Source of the DNA: Pseudomonas sp. Irchel s3h17
GTDB lineage: Bacteria; Pseudomonadota; Gammaproteobacteria; Pseudomonadales; Pseudomonadaceae
Length of the DNA: 64,000 bases
NCBI RefSeq assembly: GCF_900187505.1
Contig: NZ_FYDL01000003.1
Span: 1-64,000 of the forward strand
Reading direction: 5' to 3'
Each line of letters begins with the position of its first letter. Positions within the stretch are counted from its first letter, which is position 1. Shown piece after piece: positions 52,844 to 62,274 of this stretch. The notes below the pieces were generated by a model. That model saw only the letters and a program-made list of their open reading frames with translations. It did no database searches and was not told where the DNA came from. The position numbers and the translations under genes are program-made.

Positions 52844-54213
52844 ACATGAAGTTGAACCCGGGCTGGCTGGGTGTTGTTGGATTCTGTATGGCATTGTCGG
52901 TCCAGGCACAGGAAGTGCCCGCGGACTTCACCACGCAAGTGCCGTTGAGCCTGAGCGGCGAAGGGCCCTGGTATCGCCTGTCGTTGCCGCTGGACGTGCA
53001 GTTGAGCGCGCGCCAGACCGATCTCGGTGATGTGCGGGTGTTCAACGGCAACGGTGAAGCGCAGGCCTATTCACTGGCGCGGGAGCAGGCACCGGACGGT
53101 GACGAGGGTGTGCTGAATGAGGTGAAGTGGTTCCCGCTGTACGACACCGCGGATGCCAGCGACGGGGTGCCAGGCGTGCGGGTGCAATCCAGTGCCAATG
53201 GCACGCTGGTGGAGGTTCAGCCATCGAGTCAACTGGAGGCCGGCGAAGAAGTGCTGCGTGGCTGGTTGCTGGACGCCAGCGCGATCAAGGCACCCTTGCA
53301 GCAGTTGATCCTCGACTGGACCAGTGAGCGCGATGGCTTCCAGCGCTTCAGCATCGAGGCCAGCGACGACCTGCAGCGGTGGCACGCGTGGGGAGAAGGG
53401 CAGGTCGCGCGCTTGTCATTTGCCGACGAGCGGGTCGAACAGCACGAAGTCGGTTTGCCAGGGCAGCGCGCGCGTTACTTGCGCCTGTTGTGGCAGGCCC
53501 CGGAGACGGCCCCGGCATTGACCTCGGTGCAATTGAAAAGCGCCAGCTCCAGTGCGGTCGCGCAACCCCTGGTCTGGTCCGGGCCGTTGTTCGGTAGCCG
53601 TTTGAGGGACGGTGAATACACCTGGCAGCTGCCGATGGGCCTGCGGGTCGAGCGTGTCGAGGTCGAACTGGGCGAGGCCAACAGCCTGGCACCGGTGACC
53701 CTGGAAGGGCGTCGAGAAACCAGCCTGCCATGGCAGGCCTTGAGCAGCGGCTTGCTCTATCGCCTGACACAGAACGGACAGGACGTGGTGCAAAATCAAC
53801 TGCAGCTGCCCGGCCATGTCGTGCAACAGTTGAAGCTGACCGTGGATGAGCGTGGCGGCGGACTGGGGGCCGAGGCTCCGAAGGTACGTTATGCCGTACG
53901 CTCGACGCAGTTGGTGTTCCTTGCACGAGGAGCCGGGCCGTACACCCTGGCGCTGGGTAACGCGACGGTGAAAGCGGCGAACTTGCCGCTGGCGACGCTG
54001 ATTCCTGATTACCGGCCCGAGCGCCTGACGACCCTGGGGCAGGCCTCGGTGGATGGCGGGGTTGCAGTCACGCAGGCGACAGTGCCGGCGCCATCGGCTG
54101 CCCCGGCGACGAACTGGAAGAAAATCGGCTTGTGGGCTGTGTTGTTGCTGAGCGTAGTGTTTCTGGCGGCGATGGCGTTCAGTTTGCTGCGCAAGCCGCC
54201 TGCCAAGTCCTGA
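52840..54213 (+). CDS. DUF3999 exported membrane protein
   Basis: 457 residues. A TTG start is chosen because AAGGAG lies seven bases upstream and it overlaps the DUF2339 stop by four bases; the ATG two codons later is an alternative. Signal peptide MKLNPGWLGVVGFCMALSVQA. A long periplasmic beta-rich region (PADFTTQVPLSLSGEGPWYRLSLPLDV) with a discoidin-like part follows (GFQRFSIEASDDLQRWHAWGEGQV). A C-terminal membrane helix reads IGLWAVLLLSVVFLAAMAFSLL. Function unknown; coupled to DUF2339. Confidence 0.85.
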   Translation: MNMKLNPGWLGVVGFCMALSVQAQEVPADFTTQVPLSLSGEGPWYRLSLPLDVQLSARQTDLGDVRVFNGNGEAQAYSLAREQAPDGDEGVLNEVKWFPLYDTADASDGVPGVRVQSSANGTLVEVQPSSQLEAGEEVLRGWLLDASAIKAPLQQLILDWTSERDGFQRFSIEASDDLQRWHAWGEGQVARLSFADERVEQHEVGLPGQRARYLRLLWQAPETAPALTSVQLKSASSSAVAQPLVWSGPLFGSRLRDGEYTWQLPMGLRVERVEVELGEANSLAPVTLEGRRETSLPWQALSSGLLYRLTQNGQDVVQNQLQLPGHVVQQLKLTVDERGGGLGAEAPKVRYAVRSTQLVFLARGAGPYTLALGNATVKAANLPLATLIPDYRPERLTTLGQASVDGGVAVTQATVPAPSAAPATNWKKIGLWAVLLLSVVFLAAMAFSLLRKPPAKS

Positions 54214-54233
54214 ATGAGGGTACCTTGGCACCC

Positions 54234-54256
54234 CATCGCGAGCACACTCGCTCCCG
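54234..54256. repeat. single REP-like palindrome
   Basis: CATCGCGAGCACACTCGCTCCCG, an unpaired REP-like word after the DUF3999 gene, in a 289-base intergenic stretch with no convincing gene. Confidence 0.45.
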
Positions 54257-54502
54257 CCGTTGATCGTGTTCGCCAAGGCGATGCCGATCTGTGCGGGAGT
54301 GAGCGGGCTGGCGAAGACGGCCTGTTTGTTGGCCAAAGCCGCCGATTTTCTGTCAATCCTCACGCCACGACCCTTTCGATTCGAACTACGCTCATCCCCG
54401 CGCATGAACTCTATTGAGCGAATCTCGTCTGATAGGAACAATTGCGCATCGACTCGCGTTAAACTGCGCGGGTTTTTAGCCCCCATTCCTCCGGAGCCGT
54501 CC

Positions 54503-55513
54503 ATGTCCCGCGTTACCTTGAGTCGCTATTTGATTGAGCAGACCCGCAGCAACAACACCCCTGCCGATCTGCGCTTTTTGATTGAAGTGGTAGCGCGTGC
54601 CTGCAAGGAAATCAGCCACGCCGTCTCCAAAGGCGCCCTGGGTGGTGTCCTGGGCAGCATGGACACTGAAAACGTGCAAGGCGAAGTGCAGAAGAAACTC
54701 GACGTGATCTCCAACGAGATCCTGCTCGAAGCCAACGAGTGGGGCGGTCACCTGGCCGGCATGGCGTCCGAAGAAATGGACAATGCCTACCAGATCCCGG
54801 GCAAGTACCCTAAAGGCGCCTACCTGCTGGTATTCGACCCGCTGGACGGCTCGTCGAACATCGATATCAACGCACCGGTCGGTACGATCTTCTCGGTGCT
54901 GCGTTGCCCGAACGAACACCTGAGCCAGAACGAAGCCTTGAACGAAAAGGCCTTCCTGCAGCCAGGTACCCAGCAGGTAGCCGCCGGTTACGCGATCTAC
55001 GGTCCACAGACCATGCTGGTGCTGACCTTGGGCGATGGTGTGAAAGGCTTTACCCTGGACCGTGAAATGGGCAGCTTCGTGCTGACCCACGAAGACATCA
55101 AAATCCCGGAGTCCACTCAGGAATTCGCGATCAACATGTCCAACCAGCGTCACTGGGAAGCGCCGGTACAACGCTATGTCGGCGAATTGCTGGCGGGCGA
55201 AGAAGGCCCGCTGAAAAAGAACTACAACATGCGTTGGGTCGCCGCGATGGTAGCCGACGTACACCGCATCCTGACCCGTGGTGGCCTGTTCATGTACCCA
55301 CGTGACAGCCGCGAGCCTTCCAAGCCGGGCAAACTGCGCTTGATGTACGAAGCCAACCCGATGTCGTTCCTGGTTGAACAGGCCGGCGGCGCGTCCACCA
55401 ACGGTCACCAGCGCATCCTCGACATCCAGCCTGAAGGCCTGCACCAGCGCGTAGCGGTGTTCCTGGGCTCGAAGCAGGAAGTTGAACGCGTCACGGCTTA
55501 CCACAAGGAGTAA
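54503..55513 (+). CDS. fbp: fructose-1,6-bisphosphatase, class I
   Basis: 336 residues from the [20 protein letters not shown] with GGAG seven bases upstream. Hydrolyses fructose-1,6-bisphosphate in gluconeogenesis. The metal-binding box [23 protein letters not shown] is diagnostic, followed by [25 protein letters not shown], and the substrate box [22 protein letters not shown]. Cytoplasmic tetramer. The following gene starts two bases after its stop. Confidence 0.97.
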   Translation: MSRVTLSRYLIEQTRSNNTPADLRFLIEVVARACKEISHAVSKGALGGVLGSMDTENVQGEVQKKLDVISNEILLEANEWGGHLAGMASEEMDNAYQIPGKYPKGAYLLVFDPLDGSSNIDINAPVGTIFSVLRCPNEHLSQNEALNEKAFLQPGTQQVAAGYAIYGPQTMLVLTLGDGVKGFTLDREMGSFVLTHEDIKIPESTQEFAINMSNQRHWEAPVQRYVGELLAGEEGPLKKNYNMRWVAAMVADVHRILTRGGLFMYPRDSREPSKPGKLRLMYEANPMSFLVEQAGGASTNGHQRILDIQPEGLHQRVAVFLGSKQEVERVTAYHKE

Positions 55514-55515
55514 CC

Positions 55516-56118
55516 ATGACCGCGCCCTGGCAGCCGTTGCTTGATTGGTGGTTCGGTTCAGCCGACAGCGCCAGTGAGGTGGCGGCACAGCAGGGCAGGT
55601 TGTGGTTCGGTAAGCGTGACAGCCAGGATCTCGAAGCGCGCACGCGTTTCGGGGACCTGGTGGAACAGGCACTGGCCGGCGGATTGACCGAGTGGACGCA
55701 ACGTCCCGAAGGTTGGCTGGCCCTGGTGTTGTTGCTCGACCAGTTACCGCGAATGATCTTTCGCGAAAACCCCAAATCCTATGCCGGTGATCTGCGTGCC
55801 CAAAAGCTCGTGGCGCAGGGTATTGCCGCGGATTTCGACCGGCAGTTGCGGCCGATCCAGCAGGTGTTCATCTACCTGGTGTTCGAGCATTGCGAGCACC
55901 TGGCGGTGCAGAACGAGGCGATTTCGCGCTTTGCGCAGTTGCTGGCCGAACAACCCGAGGCGGAACGCGCGGTGTTTGCCGATAACCTCGATTACGCCGA
56001 ACGGCATCAGGCAATCATCGCCCGGTTTGGACGCTTTCCCCACCGCAATGCGGTGTTGGGCAGGGAATCGACGGTCGAGGAAGTCGCGTTTCTTTCGCAG
56101 CCTGGATCGCGGTTCTAA
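55516..56118 (+). CDS. DUF924 family protein
   Basis: 200 residues. The helical DUF924 fold with LDWWFGSAD near the N terminus, WFGKRDSQDLEARTRFG, LALVLLLDQLPRMIFRENPKSYAGD, and QQVFIYLVFEHCEHLAVQNEAISRF is well conserved. Related to the TPR-like alpha-solenoid proteins; function unknown. Cytoplasmic. It follows fbp by two bases, so it is probably cotranscribed with it. Confidence 0.85.
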   Translation: MTAPWQPLLDWWFGSADSASEVAAQQGRLWFGKRDSQDLEARTRFGDLVEQALAGGLTEWTQRPEGWLALVLLLDQLPRMIFRENPKSYAGDLRAQKLVAQGIAADFDRQLRPIQQVFIYLVFEHCEHLAVQNEAISRFAQLLAEQPEAERAVFADNLDYAERHQAIIARFGRFPHRNAVLGRESTVEEVAFLSQPGSRF

Positions 56119-56131
56119 ACCTGCTGCGCGT

Positions 56132-56464
56132 TCACGGATTTCCTTGAAGCAGTCGCTTCATCAGTAATGTCGGTAGATTTTTCCGTGTGTCGGCAATGAT
56201 ATGGACGTAGACCATCTGTGCTCTCACTTCATAGATGATGCGGTTCATTCCTGAGAGTATCTGTCGATACTGGTGGAGATTGAGCTTTTCGATTTCTTCA
56301 GGGATCGACCCGGCATAGGGCGAGTCTCCCACGCGACGTATGGCGGCTTTCAGATCGTTGTAGGTGGCCTGCCAGGCTTGGGTAGAGAACTGTCTGGTGA
56401 GATAGGTACGAAGTTCCTTTAAATCCAGTTCGGCGGATTGAAGAAGGACGACCTTGAAGCTCAT
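56132..56464 (-). CDS. RelE/ParE-family toxin
   Basis: 110 residues. Pattern: VVLLQSAELDLKELRTYLTRQF, then RVGDSPYAGSIPEEIEKLNLHQYRQILSGMNRIIYEVRAQ and VYVHIIADTRKNLPTLL. These are typical of RelE/ParE toxins with the beta-sheet core and basic residues; RelE cleaves mRNA at the ribosome, ParE poisons gyrase. Which one is not decided from sequence. The start overlaps the antitoxin stop (ATGA), so the antitoxin is translated first. Confidence 0.88.
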   Translation of the reverse strand: MSFKVVLLQSAELDLKELRTYLTRQFSTQAWQATYNDLKAAIRRVGDSPYAGSIPEEIEKLNLHQYRQILSGMNRIIYEVRAQMVYVHIIADTRKNLPTLLMKRLLQGNP

Positions 56465-56733
56465 TGATGTTCGACCCTGTCCAGTTCGGCAAAGACATCT
56501 TCAGCCTCCCGGAATTTGCCCTCTTCAATTTCACGATTACCCATCGCCAGAAGCTTTAACAGGGCCATCGTGTCTTCTTGCTCCTCAAAGCTTTTCACAT
56601 CCATGACCACAAGCTTTGCTTCACCATTCTGGGTGATGACCAAAGGCTCACGGCTCTCAGTAATCGTCTTGACGATTTCGGCAGTGTGGCTTTTCAGGTA
56701 ACTGATCGGTTTGATTTGAGATGAAAGCTTCAT
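56461..56733 (-). CDS. Phd/YefM-family antitoxin
   Basis: 90 residues. The Phd/YefM DNA-binding fold is seen as IKPISYLKSHTAEIVKTITESREPLVITQNGEAKLVVMDVKSFEEQEDTM, with the usual ITQNG-A-LVV box. The C-terminal acidic helix (about 60–90) binds and blocks the toxin. It also represses its own promoter. A complete type II toxin–antitoxin pair, probably chromosomal. Confidence 0.9.
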   Translation of the reverse strand: MKLSSQIKPISYLKSHTAEIVKTITESREPLVITQNGEAKLVVMDVKSFEEQEDTMALLKLLAMGNREIEEGKFREAEDVFAELDRVEHQ

Positions 56734-56830
56734 GAGATGGGGTTCCGCTCGTCGATAGGACTGAGTTTAGTCTTAATTCAGTCCTTCGTCAGTCCTTCAG
56801 GACAGGCGCACATAGCGTGCGCCCTGCAGT

Positions 56831-58723
56831 TCAGATCCTGAAACTACCCACCAACTGCTTCAACCGCGCCGCCTGCTGCTCAAGGTCGGCACAGGCCCGC
56901 AAGGTCGATTGCAGATTTTCCACGCCTTCCTGGTTCAGTGTGTTGATCTCGGTAATGTCGACGTTGATCGACTCGACCACGGCGGTCTGTTCTTCAGTGG
57001 CGGTGGCGACCGACTGGTTCATGCCGTCGATTTCGCCGATGCGCTGGGTCACGCTGCCCAGGCGTTCGCCGGCCTGGTTGGCGATGCCGACGCTGCTTTC
57101 GCTCTGGCGCTGACTGTCGGTCATGATCGCGACGGCCTCACGGGCACCGACTTGCAGTTCTTCGATCATCTTCTGCACTTGCTGCGCCGAATCCTGGGTG
57201 CGGTGGGCGAGGTTGCGCACTTCGTCGGCGACCACGGCGAAGCCGCGTCCGGCTTCACCGGCGCGAGCGGCTTCGATCGCGGCGTTGAGGGCCAGCAGGT
57301 TGGTTTGCTGCGAGATGCTGGTGATCACCTCGAGAATCTGCCCGATGTTCACGGTGTTGCTGTTCAGTGTCTCGATGTTGCCGCACGAGTCGCTGATTTT
57401 GGCGGACAGCTGCTGCATCGCCGTGATGGTTTTATCCACCACCTGCTGACCGTCCTCGGCCAGGCTACGGGCGTCGCTGGAGTGTTGCGACGCGAGGGCG
57501 GCGTTCTGGGCGATTTCCTGGGCGGCGGCCCCGAGCTGGTTGATTGCCGCCGCGACGCTGCTGGTGCGCGAGGCTTGCTGGTCGGAATTGAACATCGATG
57601 AGTTGGAGGCGCTGACGACCCGCATGGCCACTTCGTTGACCTGGCCGGTGGCTGACGACACTTCGCGGATCGAGGTGTGGATCCGCTCCACGAAACGGTT
57701 GAACGAAGTGCCCAGGGCGCCGAATTCGTCATGGCCATGAATGGTCAGGCGCTTGGTCAGGTCGCCTTCACCTTCGGCGATGTCGTGCATGGCCCGGCCC
57801 ATGGTCAGCAGGGGCTGCATCAGCACGCGGATCAGCATGCCCAGCAGGGCGATGATGATCACCACGGCAATCAGCATCGCGATGATCGCCGAGGTGCGGA
57901 ACTCGCTGAGCATGGAGAAGGCGGTGTCCTGGTCGAGCACCAGGGCCACGTACCAGTCGGCCGAGGGCACGCCGTTGACGTGGGTGAACGAGATGAACTG
58001 GGTCTTGCCGTTGACCTCGACTTCCTGCATGCCTGGGCTGATCTTTGGCGCGCCGCTCGGATAGGCTTCGGAAAGGCTTTTGAGTACCAGTTTGCTGTCG
58101 GGGTGAATGAGGATCTTGCCGTCGGCGCTGACGATGAAGGCGTGGCCGTGTCCATCGAAGTCCAGCGAGTTGATGATCGCGCTGACGTTGCCCAGGTCGA
58201 TGTCGGCCCCGGCCACGCCGATCATCTGGTTCTGATGGCGTACCGGGGTAGCCACGGTGATCACCAGCTTGCCCGAGGACGCGGCGATGTAGGGTTCGGT
58301 GACGATGGTCTGCTGTGCGCTGTTGGCGGCCTTGTACCAGCCACGGGCGCGCGGGTCGTAGTCCGCCGCGCGATTACCGGCCGGCACCGAGAACATCACG
58401 CCGTCGGCACCGCCGAAGTAGCTCAACTGGAAGTTGCTGGTGTACGCCGGCAGGCCGACCGTGCGTTTGAGAGCGTCCAGTGCCGGGCCGTCGACGGCCA
58501 CTTGCTGGGCCAGCGACTGCAGCAGCTGCATGCGGCTTTCCAGCCAGGTCTGGATGTTGCTGGTGGTCAGGCTGCCGAGTTCCTGCATCGAGGAATCGGT
58601 GCTGGCGCGCAGGGTCTGGCGCTGGCGGTAGTCGTTGAACAGGATGAAACAGGCAAACGCAACGGCCACCACAAGGGCAGCGGCGAGCAGGATCTTGTGG
58701 CTGAACTTCATGTTTCTGGTCAT
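56831..58723 (-). CDS. methyl-accepting chemotaxis protein with dCache domain (PctA/CtaA-like)
   Basis: 630 residues; starts at MTRN or four codons later at MKFSHK. One N-terminal membrane helix ([19 protein letters not shown]), a periplasmic dCache domain (about 40–270), a second helix ([25 protein letters not shown]), HAMP, and the signalling hairpin [34 protein letters not shown]. The dCache carries [10 protein letters not shown] as in the P. aeruginosa amino-acid receptors PctA/B/C. However, the Asp of TEPYVDA that coordinates the ligand amino group in PctA is replaced by Ala here (TEPYIAA); a second Asp (GVAGADIDL) is kept. Ligand may differ from ordinary amino acids. Confidence 0.9.
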   Translation of the reverse strand: MTRNMKFSHKILLAAALVVAVAFACFILFNDYRQRQTLRASTDSSMQELGSLTTSNIQTWLESRMQLLQSLAQQVAVDGPALDALKRTVGLPAYTSNFQLSYFGGADGVMFSVPAGNRAADYDPRARGWYKAANSAQQTIVTEPYIAASSGKLVITVATPVRHQNQMIGVAGADIDLGNVSAIINSLDFDGHGHAFIVSADGKILIHPDSKLVLKSLSEAYPSGAPKISPGMQEVEVNGKTQFISFTHVNGVPSADWYVALVLDQDTAFSMLSEFRTSAIIAMLIAVVIIIALLGMLIRVLMQPLLTMGRAMHDIAEGEGDLTKRLTIHGHDEFGALGTSFNRFVERIHTSIREVSSATGQVNEVAMRVVSASNSSMFNSDQQASRTSSVAAAINQLGAAAQEIAQNAALASQHSSDARSLAEDGQQVVDKTITAMQQLSAKISDSCGNIETLNSNTVNIGQILEVITSISQQTNLLALNAAIEAARAGEAGRGFAVVADEVRNLAHRTQDSAQQVQKMIEELQVGAREAVAIMTDSQRQSESSVGIANQAGERLGSVTQRIGEIDGMNQSVATATEEQTAVVESINVDITEINTLNQEGVENLQSTLRACADLEQQAARLKQLVGSFRI

Positions 58724-59003
58724 TAGAGGAGCTACCGCGGGAGGACTGATCAGCGAGGTGCGTCAAATTGCCTCGGTCGAGGCCAGGCGCTGCTTCTATG
58801 TCGACAGGTCGGCGCCAAAGATTAGGCGGGTTTGGCGAAAACCGACGAAATGTTGGCTGGCGCGAGAAAGTGTCTGATTTACGGGAAAAATGCACAGGCC
58901 ACCGTTCAAGAAATACCCGGCGGCGGTGGGAACCAGAAGGGGATTTTCTCTTCTAAGCTTCTGGTTGGCAGCCATGCCTTCCCCTCTTTCCAGGAGTTTC
59001 ACC

Positions 59004-59258
59004 ATGTCGCTGCGTACTATCGCCTTGCTGTCGTTTTGCGTGCTGTTAGCCGCCTGCAGCAAGGTCAACCAGGAAAACTACTCGAAACTGTCGGCGGGCA
59101 TGCCCAAGGTCGAAGTCGAAACACTGTTGGGAAAACCTGCCGATTGTTCCGGCGCGCTGGGCATGTCCAGCTGCACCTGGGGCGATAAGAACAGCTTTAT
59201 CAGCGTGCAATTCGCCGGTGACAAAGTGTTGATGTTTTCCGGACAAGGCCTGAAGTAA
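59004..59258 (+). CDS. small exported lipoprotein (BamE/SmpA-like)
   Basis: 84 residues from the ATG with CAGGAG upstream; the longer frame is not supported. Signal peptide with lipobox LLAACSK. Mature part: NYSKLSAGMPKVEVETLLGKPADCSGALGMSSCTWGDKNSFISVQFAGDKV, the BamE/SmpA-type fold (alpha-alpha-beta) with two extra Cys that may form a disulfide. Function unknown, anchored in the outer membrane. Followed by blc after 31 bases. Confidence 0.82.
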   Translation: MSLRTIALLSFCVLLAACSKVNQENYSKLSAGMPKVEVETLLGKPADCSGALGMSSCTWGDKNSFISVQFAGDKVLMFSGQGLK

Positions 59259-59289
59259 ACCGGGGCTATGTGCCCACGGGAGAAGAATA

Positions 59290-59859
59290 ATGATGCGGTT
59301 AGTAATAGCTCTTTTGGCCGGTCTGTTGTTGGCCGGCTGCGCCACTTCTGGCAATGATTCGCTTGCGCCGAAAACGGCCAGCAGCGTCAACCTCAAGCGT
59401 TACCAGGGCAAGTGGTACGAGCTGGCGCGCATGCCCATGTACTTCCAGCGTAATTGCGCGCAGTCCGAAGCCCACTACGCCCTCAAGCCGGACGGTGACA
59501 TGGATGTGCTCAATCGCTGCCTGACGCCTGAGTGGACGTGGGAAGAGGTCCGGGGCACCGCGACGCCGCAGGTTCCGGGCAAGGCCGACAAGCTGTGGGT
59601 GAACTTCGATAACTGGTTTACCCGCCTGTTGCCAGGTGGATTCAAGGGCGATTACTGGGTGTTGTACGTCAGTGACGACTACCAGACGGCGATTGTCGGC
59701 AACCCTGATCGCCGTTACCTCTGGCTGCTGTCGCGCAAGCCCGAAGTCAATGCCGATACCCGTGAAGAATTGCTGAGCAGGGCGCGTCAGCAGGGTTACG
59801 ACACCACACGCCTGATCTGGCGGGTGTCGGACACCAAGATGGCACAGACCTCGAAGTAA
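59290..59859 (+). CDS. blc: outer-membrane lipocalin Blc
   Basis: 189 residues. Lipoprotein signal with lipobox LLAGCAT. The lipocalin start motif KRYQGKWYELARMPMYFQ (GxW) is at about residue 36, followed by the conserved NRCLTPEWTWEEVRGTATP, GGFKGDYWVLYVSDDYQTAIVGNPDRRYLWLLSRKP and the C-terminal RLIWRVSDT. Blc binds lysophospholipids and supports envelope maintenance under stress. A REPIN follows. Confidence 0.93.
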   Translation: MMRLVIALLAGLLLAGCATSGNDSLAPKTASSVNLKRYQGKWYELARMPMYFQRNCAQSEAHYALKPDGDMDVLNRCLTPEWTWEEVRGTATPQVPGKADKLWVNFDNWFTRLLPGGFKGDYWVLYVSDDYQTAIVGNPDRRYLWLLSRKPEVNADTREELLSRARQQGYDTTRLIWRVSDTKMAQTSK

Positions 59860-59879
59860 GCGGCTGCGGTGAAACCCTG

Positions 59880-60022
59880 TAGTGAGGGAGCTTGCTCCCG
59901 CCGGCCGGTCCGCGCCCGGGCGTAGCAGTCGCAGTCCGGCTGTCGAATTCCTTTGCCAGGAACACATTGACTGAGCTTGGGGTTGCTTCGCAACCCCGCG
60001 GGAGCAAGCTCCCTCGCCACAA
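59880..60022. repeat. REPIN of the GTGAGGGAGC class
   Basis: GTGAGGGAGCTTGCTCCCG and CGGGAGCAAGCTCCCTCGCCAC face each other about 100 bases apart; the central part includes GGGGTTGCTTCGCAACCCC, another hairpin. It ends the blc transcript. Confidence 0.75.
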
Positions 60023-60044
60023 AAGCCCTTGCCAGTCCCGGCGA

Positions 60045-61409
60045 TCAGCCGAGCAGGTTGCGCAGTACCTGGGTGAAGGCCCGGCTGCTTTCTTCCTCGC
60101 CAGCATGATGCCCGTCGCGCACCACCCACTTGCCATTGACCAGTACGTCGCGCACCTGACGGTCGCCGCCGGCAAACAACCAACGGTTGAGGATCCCGTC
60201 GCCACTGGCGGTCGCCAGGTAAGGGTCGTTGCCGTCGAGTACCAGCCAGTCGGCGCGCTTGCCGACCTCCAGGGCGCCTATCGGCTGGCCCAGGGCTTGC
60301 GCGCCGCCATCGAGCGCGGCGTCGTACAGGGTGCGACCGACCATCGGCTGATGGGTGCCATACAAGCGATTGCGGCGTTGGTCGCGCAGGCGCTGGCCGT
60401 ATTCCAGCCAACGCAGTTCTTCCACCACACTCAGCGATACATGGCTGTCAGAGCCAATGCCCAGGCGTCCGCCTTGGGCGAGGAAATCCACGGCCGGGAA
60501 AATCCCGTCGCCCAGGTTGGCTTCGGTGGTCAGGCACAGGCCGGCGATGGCGCGACTCCTGGCCATCAGGCTGACTTCTTCCGGGTTGGCGTGGGTGGCG
60601 TGGACCAGGCACCAGCGTTGATCGACGTCGGTGTTCTCGTAGAGCCATTGCAGTGGACGGCGACCGCTCCAGGCCAGGCAGTCGTCGACTTCCTTTTGCT
60701 GTTCGGCGATGTGGATGTGCACCGGGCACTGCTTGTCGCTGGCCGCCAGTACTTCGCTGATTTGTTGTGGCGTGACCGCGCGCAACGAGTGGAAACACAC
60801 TCCCAGGGTTTGCGCCGCTTGCTGCGCCAGGATCGGTTGCAGGCGTGCTTGCAGGCTCAGGTAGTTTTCCGTGCTGTTGATAAAGCGCCGCTGGCCGTCG
60901 TTCGGTGCCAGGCCACCAAACCCGGAGTGGCTGTAGAGCACCGGCAGCAAGGTCAGGCCTATCCCCGCGGCACTGGCCGCCTGGCTGATCTGCAGCGACA
61001 GTTCGGCCGGGTCCGCGTAAGGCTGGCCGTTGTGGTCGTGGTGCACGTAATGGAATTCGGCGACCGAGGTGTAGCCGGCCTTGAGCATTTCGATGTACAG
61101 CTGGCGAGCGATGATCCCCAGTTGTTCCGGGCTGATTTTTCCGACGAGGCGATACATCAGGTCGCGCCAGGTCCAGAAGCTGTCGTTCGGATTGCCGGCC
61201 ACTTCGGCCAGGCCGGCCATCGCCCGCTGGAACGCGTGGGAGTGCAGGTTCGGCATGCCCGGCAGCACAGGACCACTCAATCGTTCGGCGCCTTCAGCGC
61301 TCGCATCGGCCTGGATGTGGGTCAGCAGGCCATCGGCACTGACCTCTAGACGTACATTGTTGGCCCATCCACTAGGCAGTAACGCGCGTTCGGCAAAGAA
61401 GGCGGACAT
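60045..61409 (-). CDS. hutF: formimidoylglutamate deiminase HutF
   Basis: 454 residues. Hydrolyses N-formimino-L-glutamate to N-formyl-L-glutamate in the histidine degradation branch used by Pseudomonas. Amidohydrolase metal site: MPNLHSHAFQRAM (HxH), HIHIAEQQKEV, HATHANPEE, and GIGSDSHVSL with the catalytic Asp. Cytoplasmic, zinc-dependent. Divergent from hutC; the HutC operator lies in the gap. Confidence 0.95.
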   Translation of the reverse strand: MSAFFAERALLPSGWANNVRLEVSADGLLTHIQADASAEGAERLSGPVLPGMPNLHSHAFQRAMAGLAEVAGNPNDSFWTWRDLMYRLVGKISPEQLGIIARQLYIEMLKAGYTSVAEFHYVHHDHNGQPYADPAELSLQISQAASAAGIGLTLLPVLYSHSGFGGLAPNDGQRRFINSTENYLSLQARLQPILAQQAAQTLGVCFHSLRAVTPQQISEVLAASDKQCPVHIHIAEQQKEVDDCLAWSGRRPLQWLYENTDVDQRWCLVHATHANPEEVSLMARSRAIAGLCLTTEANLGDGIFPAVDFLAQGGRLGIGSDSHVSLSVVEELRWLEYGQRLRDQRRNRLYGTHQPMVGRTLYDAALDGGAQALGQPIGALEVGKRADWLVLDGNDPYLATASGDGILNRWLFAGGDRQVRDVLVNGKWVVRDGHHAGEEESSRAFTQVLRNLLG

Positions 61410-61435
61410 GGTTCAGCACCCCATCGTGTGTTATT

Positions 61436-61445
61436 TGTATATACA
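61436..61445. promoter_or_regulatory. HutC operator between hutF and hutC
   Basis: TGTATATACA, a perfect palindrome of the TGTA-N2-TACA form known for HutC (GntR family, urocanate-responsive). It lies 26 bases upstream of hutF and 70 upstream of hutC, with an overlapping TATACATATA palindrome. Confidence 0.75.
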
Positions 61446-61515
61446 TATACAGACGTTTGCCTGCTCGGTAAACTCCGGCAAGCTAGTCACCTTCATCAAT
61501 CAACAAGGATTTCCT

Positions 61516-62265
61516 GTGCCGACTCCGCCTGCCATCACGCCGCTGAGTGCCAATCTGGGCGACAGTCCGGCGCCCTTGTACGCCCGCGTCAAACAGATGA
61601 TCACCCAGCAAATCGACAGTGGGAACTGGCCGCCGCACTACCGTGTGCCGTCGGAAAGCGAGCTGGTCAGCCAGTTGGGTTTCAGTCGCATGACCATCAA
61701 CCGCGCGCTGCGCGAGATGACGGCGGACGGCCTGTTGGTGCGCATGCAGGGCGTCGGCACCTTTGTCGCCGAACCCAAGAGCCAGTCTGCATTGTTTGAA
61801 GTGCACAACATCGCCGACGAAATCGCCTCCCGTGGCCATCGCCACACGTGCCAGGTCATTACCCTGGAAGAAGAAGCCGCCGGTTCCGAGCGCGCCCTGG
61901 CGCTGGACATGCGTGAAGGGCAGAAGGTCTTCCATTCGCTGATCGTGCACTACGAAAACGACATCCCGGTGCAAATCGAGGATCGCTTCGTCAACGCGCT
62001 GGTGGCGCCGGACTACCTCAAGCAGGACTTCACCGTGCAAACGCCATACGCCTACCTGAACCAGGTGGCGCCGTTGACGGAGGGCGAGCACGTCGTAGAG
62101 GCGATCCTGGCCGAGTCGAGCGAATGCAAACTGCTGCAAATCGAAAAGGGCGAGCCGTGCCTGCTGATTCGTCGCCGCACCTGGTCGGGTCGTCAGCCGG
62201 TGACCGCCGCTCGTTTGATCCACCCCGGTTCCCGTCATCGCCTGGAAGGGCGGTTTCATAAGTGA
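61516..62265 (+). CDS. hutC: histidine utilisation repressor HutC
   Basis: 249 residues from a GTG start with AAGGA six bases upstream; a much longer in-frame ORF would run into the divergent hutF. N-terminal GntR winged helix: VPSESELVSQLGFSRMTINRALREMTADGLLVRMQGVGTFVAEP. C-terminal UTRA domain binds urocanate: QKVFHSLIVHYENDIPVQIEDRFVN. Represses hut genes until urocanate is present. Forms an operon with hutD. Confidence 0.95.
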   Translation: MPTPPAITPLSANLGDSPAPLYARVKQMITQQIDSGNWPPHYRVPSESELVSQLGFSRMTINRALREMTADGLLVRMQGVGTFVAEPKSQSALFEVHNIADEIASRGHRHTCQVITLEEEAAGSERALALDMREGQKVFHSLIVHYENDIPVQIEDRFVNALVAPDYLKQDFTVQTPYAYLNQVAPLTEGEHVVEAILAESSECKLLQIEKGEPCLLIRRRTWSGRQPVTAARLIHPGSRHRLEGRFHK

Positions 62266-62274
62266 GAGGCGTAA

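Noticed and set aside
54260..54502. In-frame extension of fbp upstream of 54503
   Set aside because: No family resemblance, while GGAG precedes the ATG at 54503 and the protein starts there in the family.
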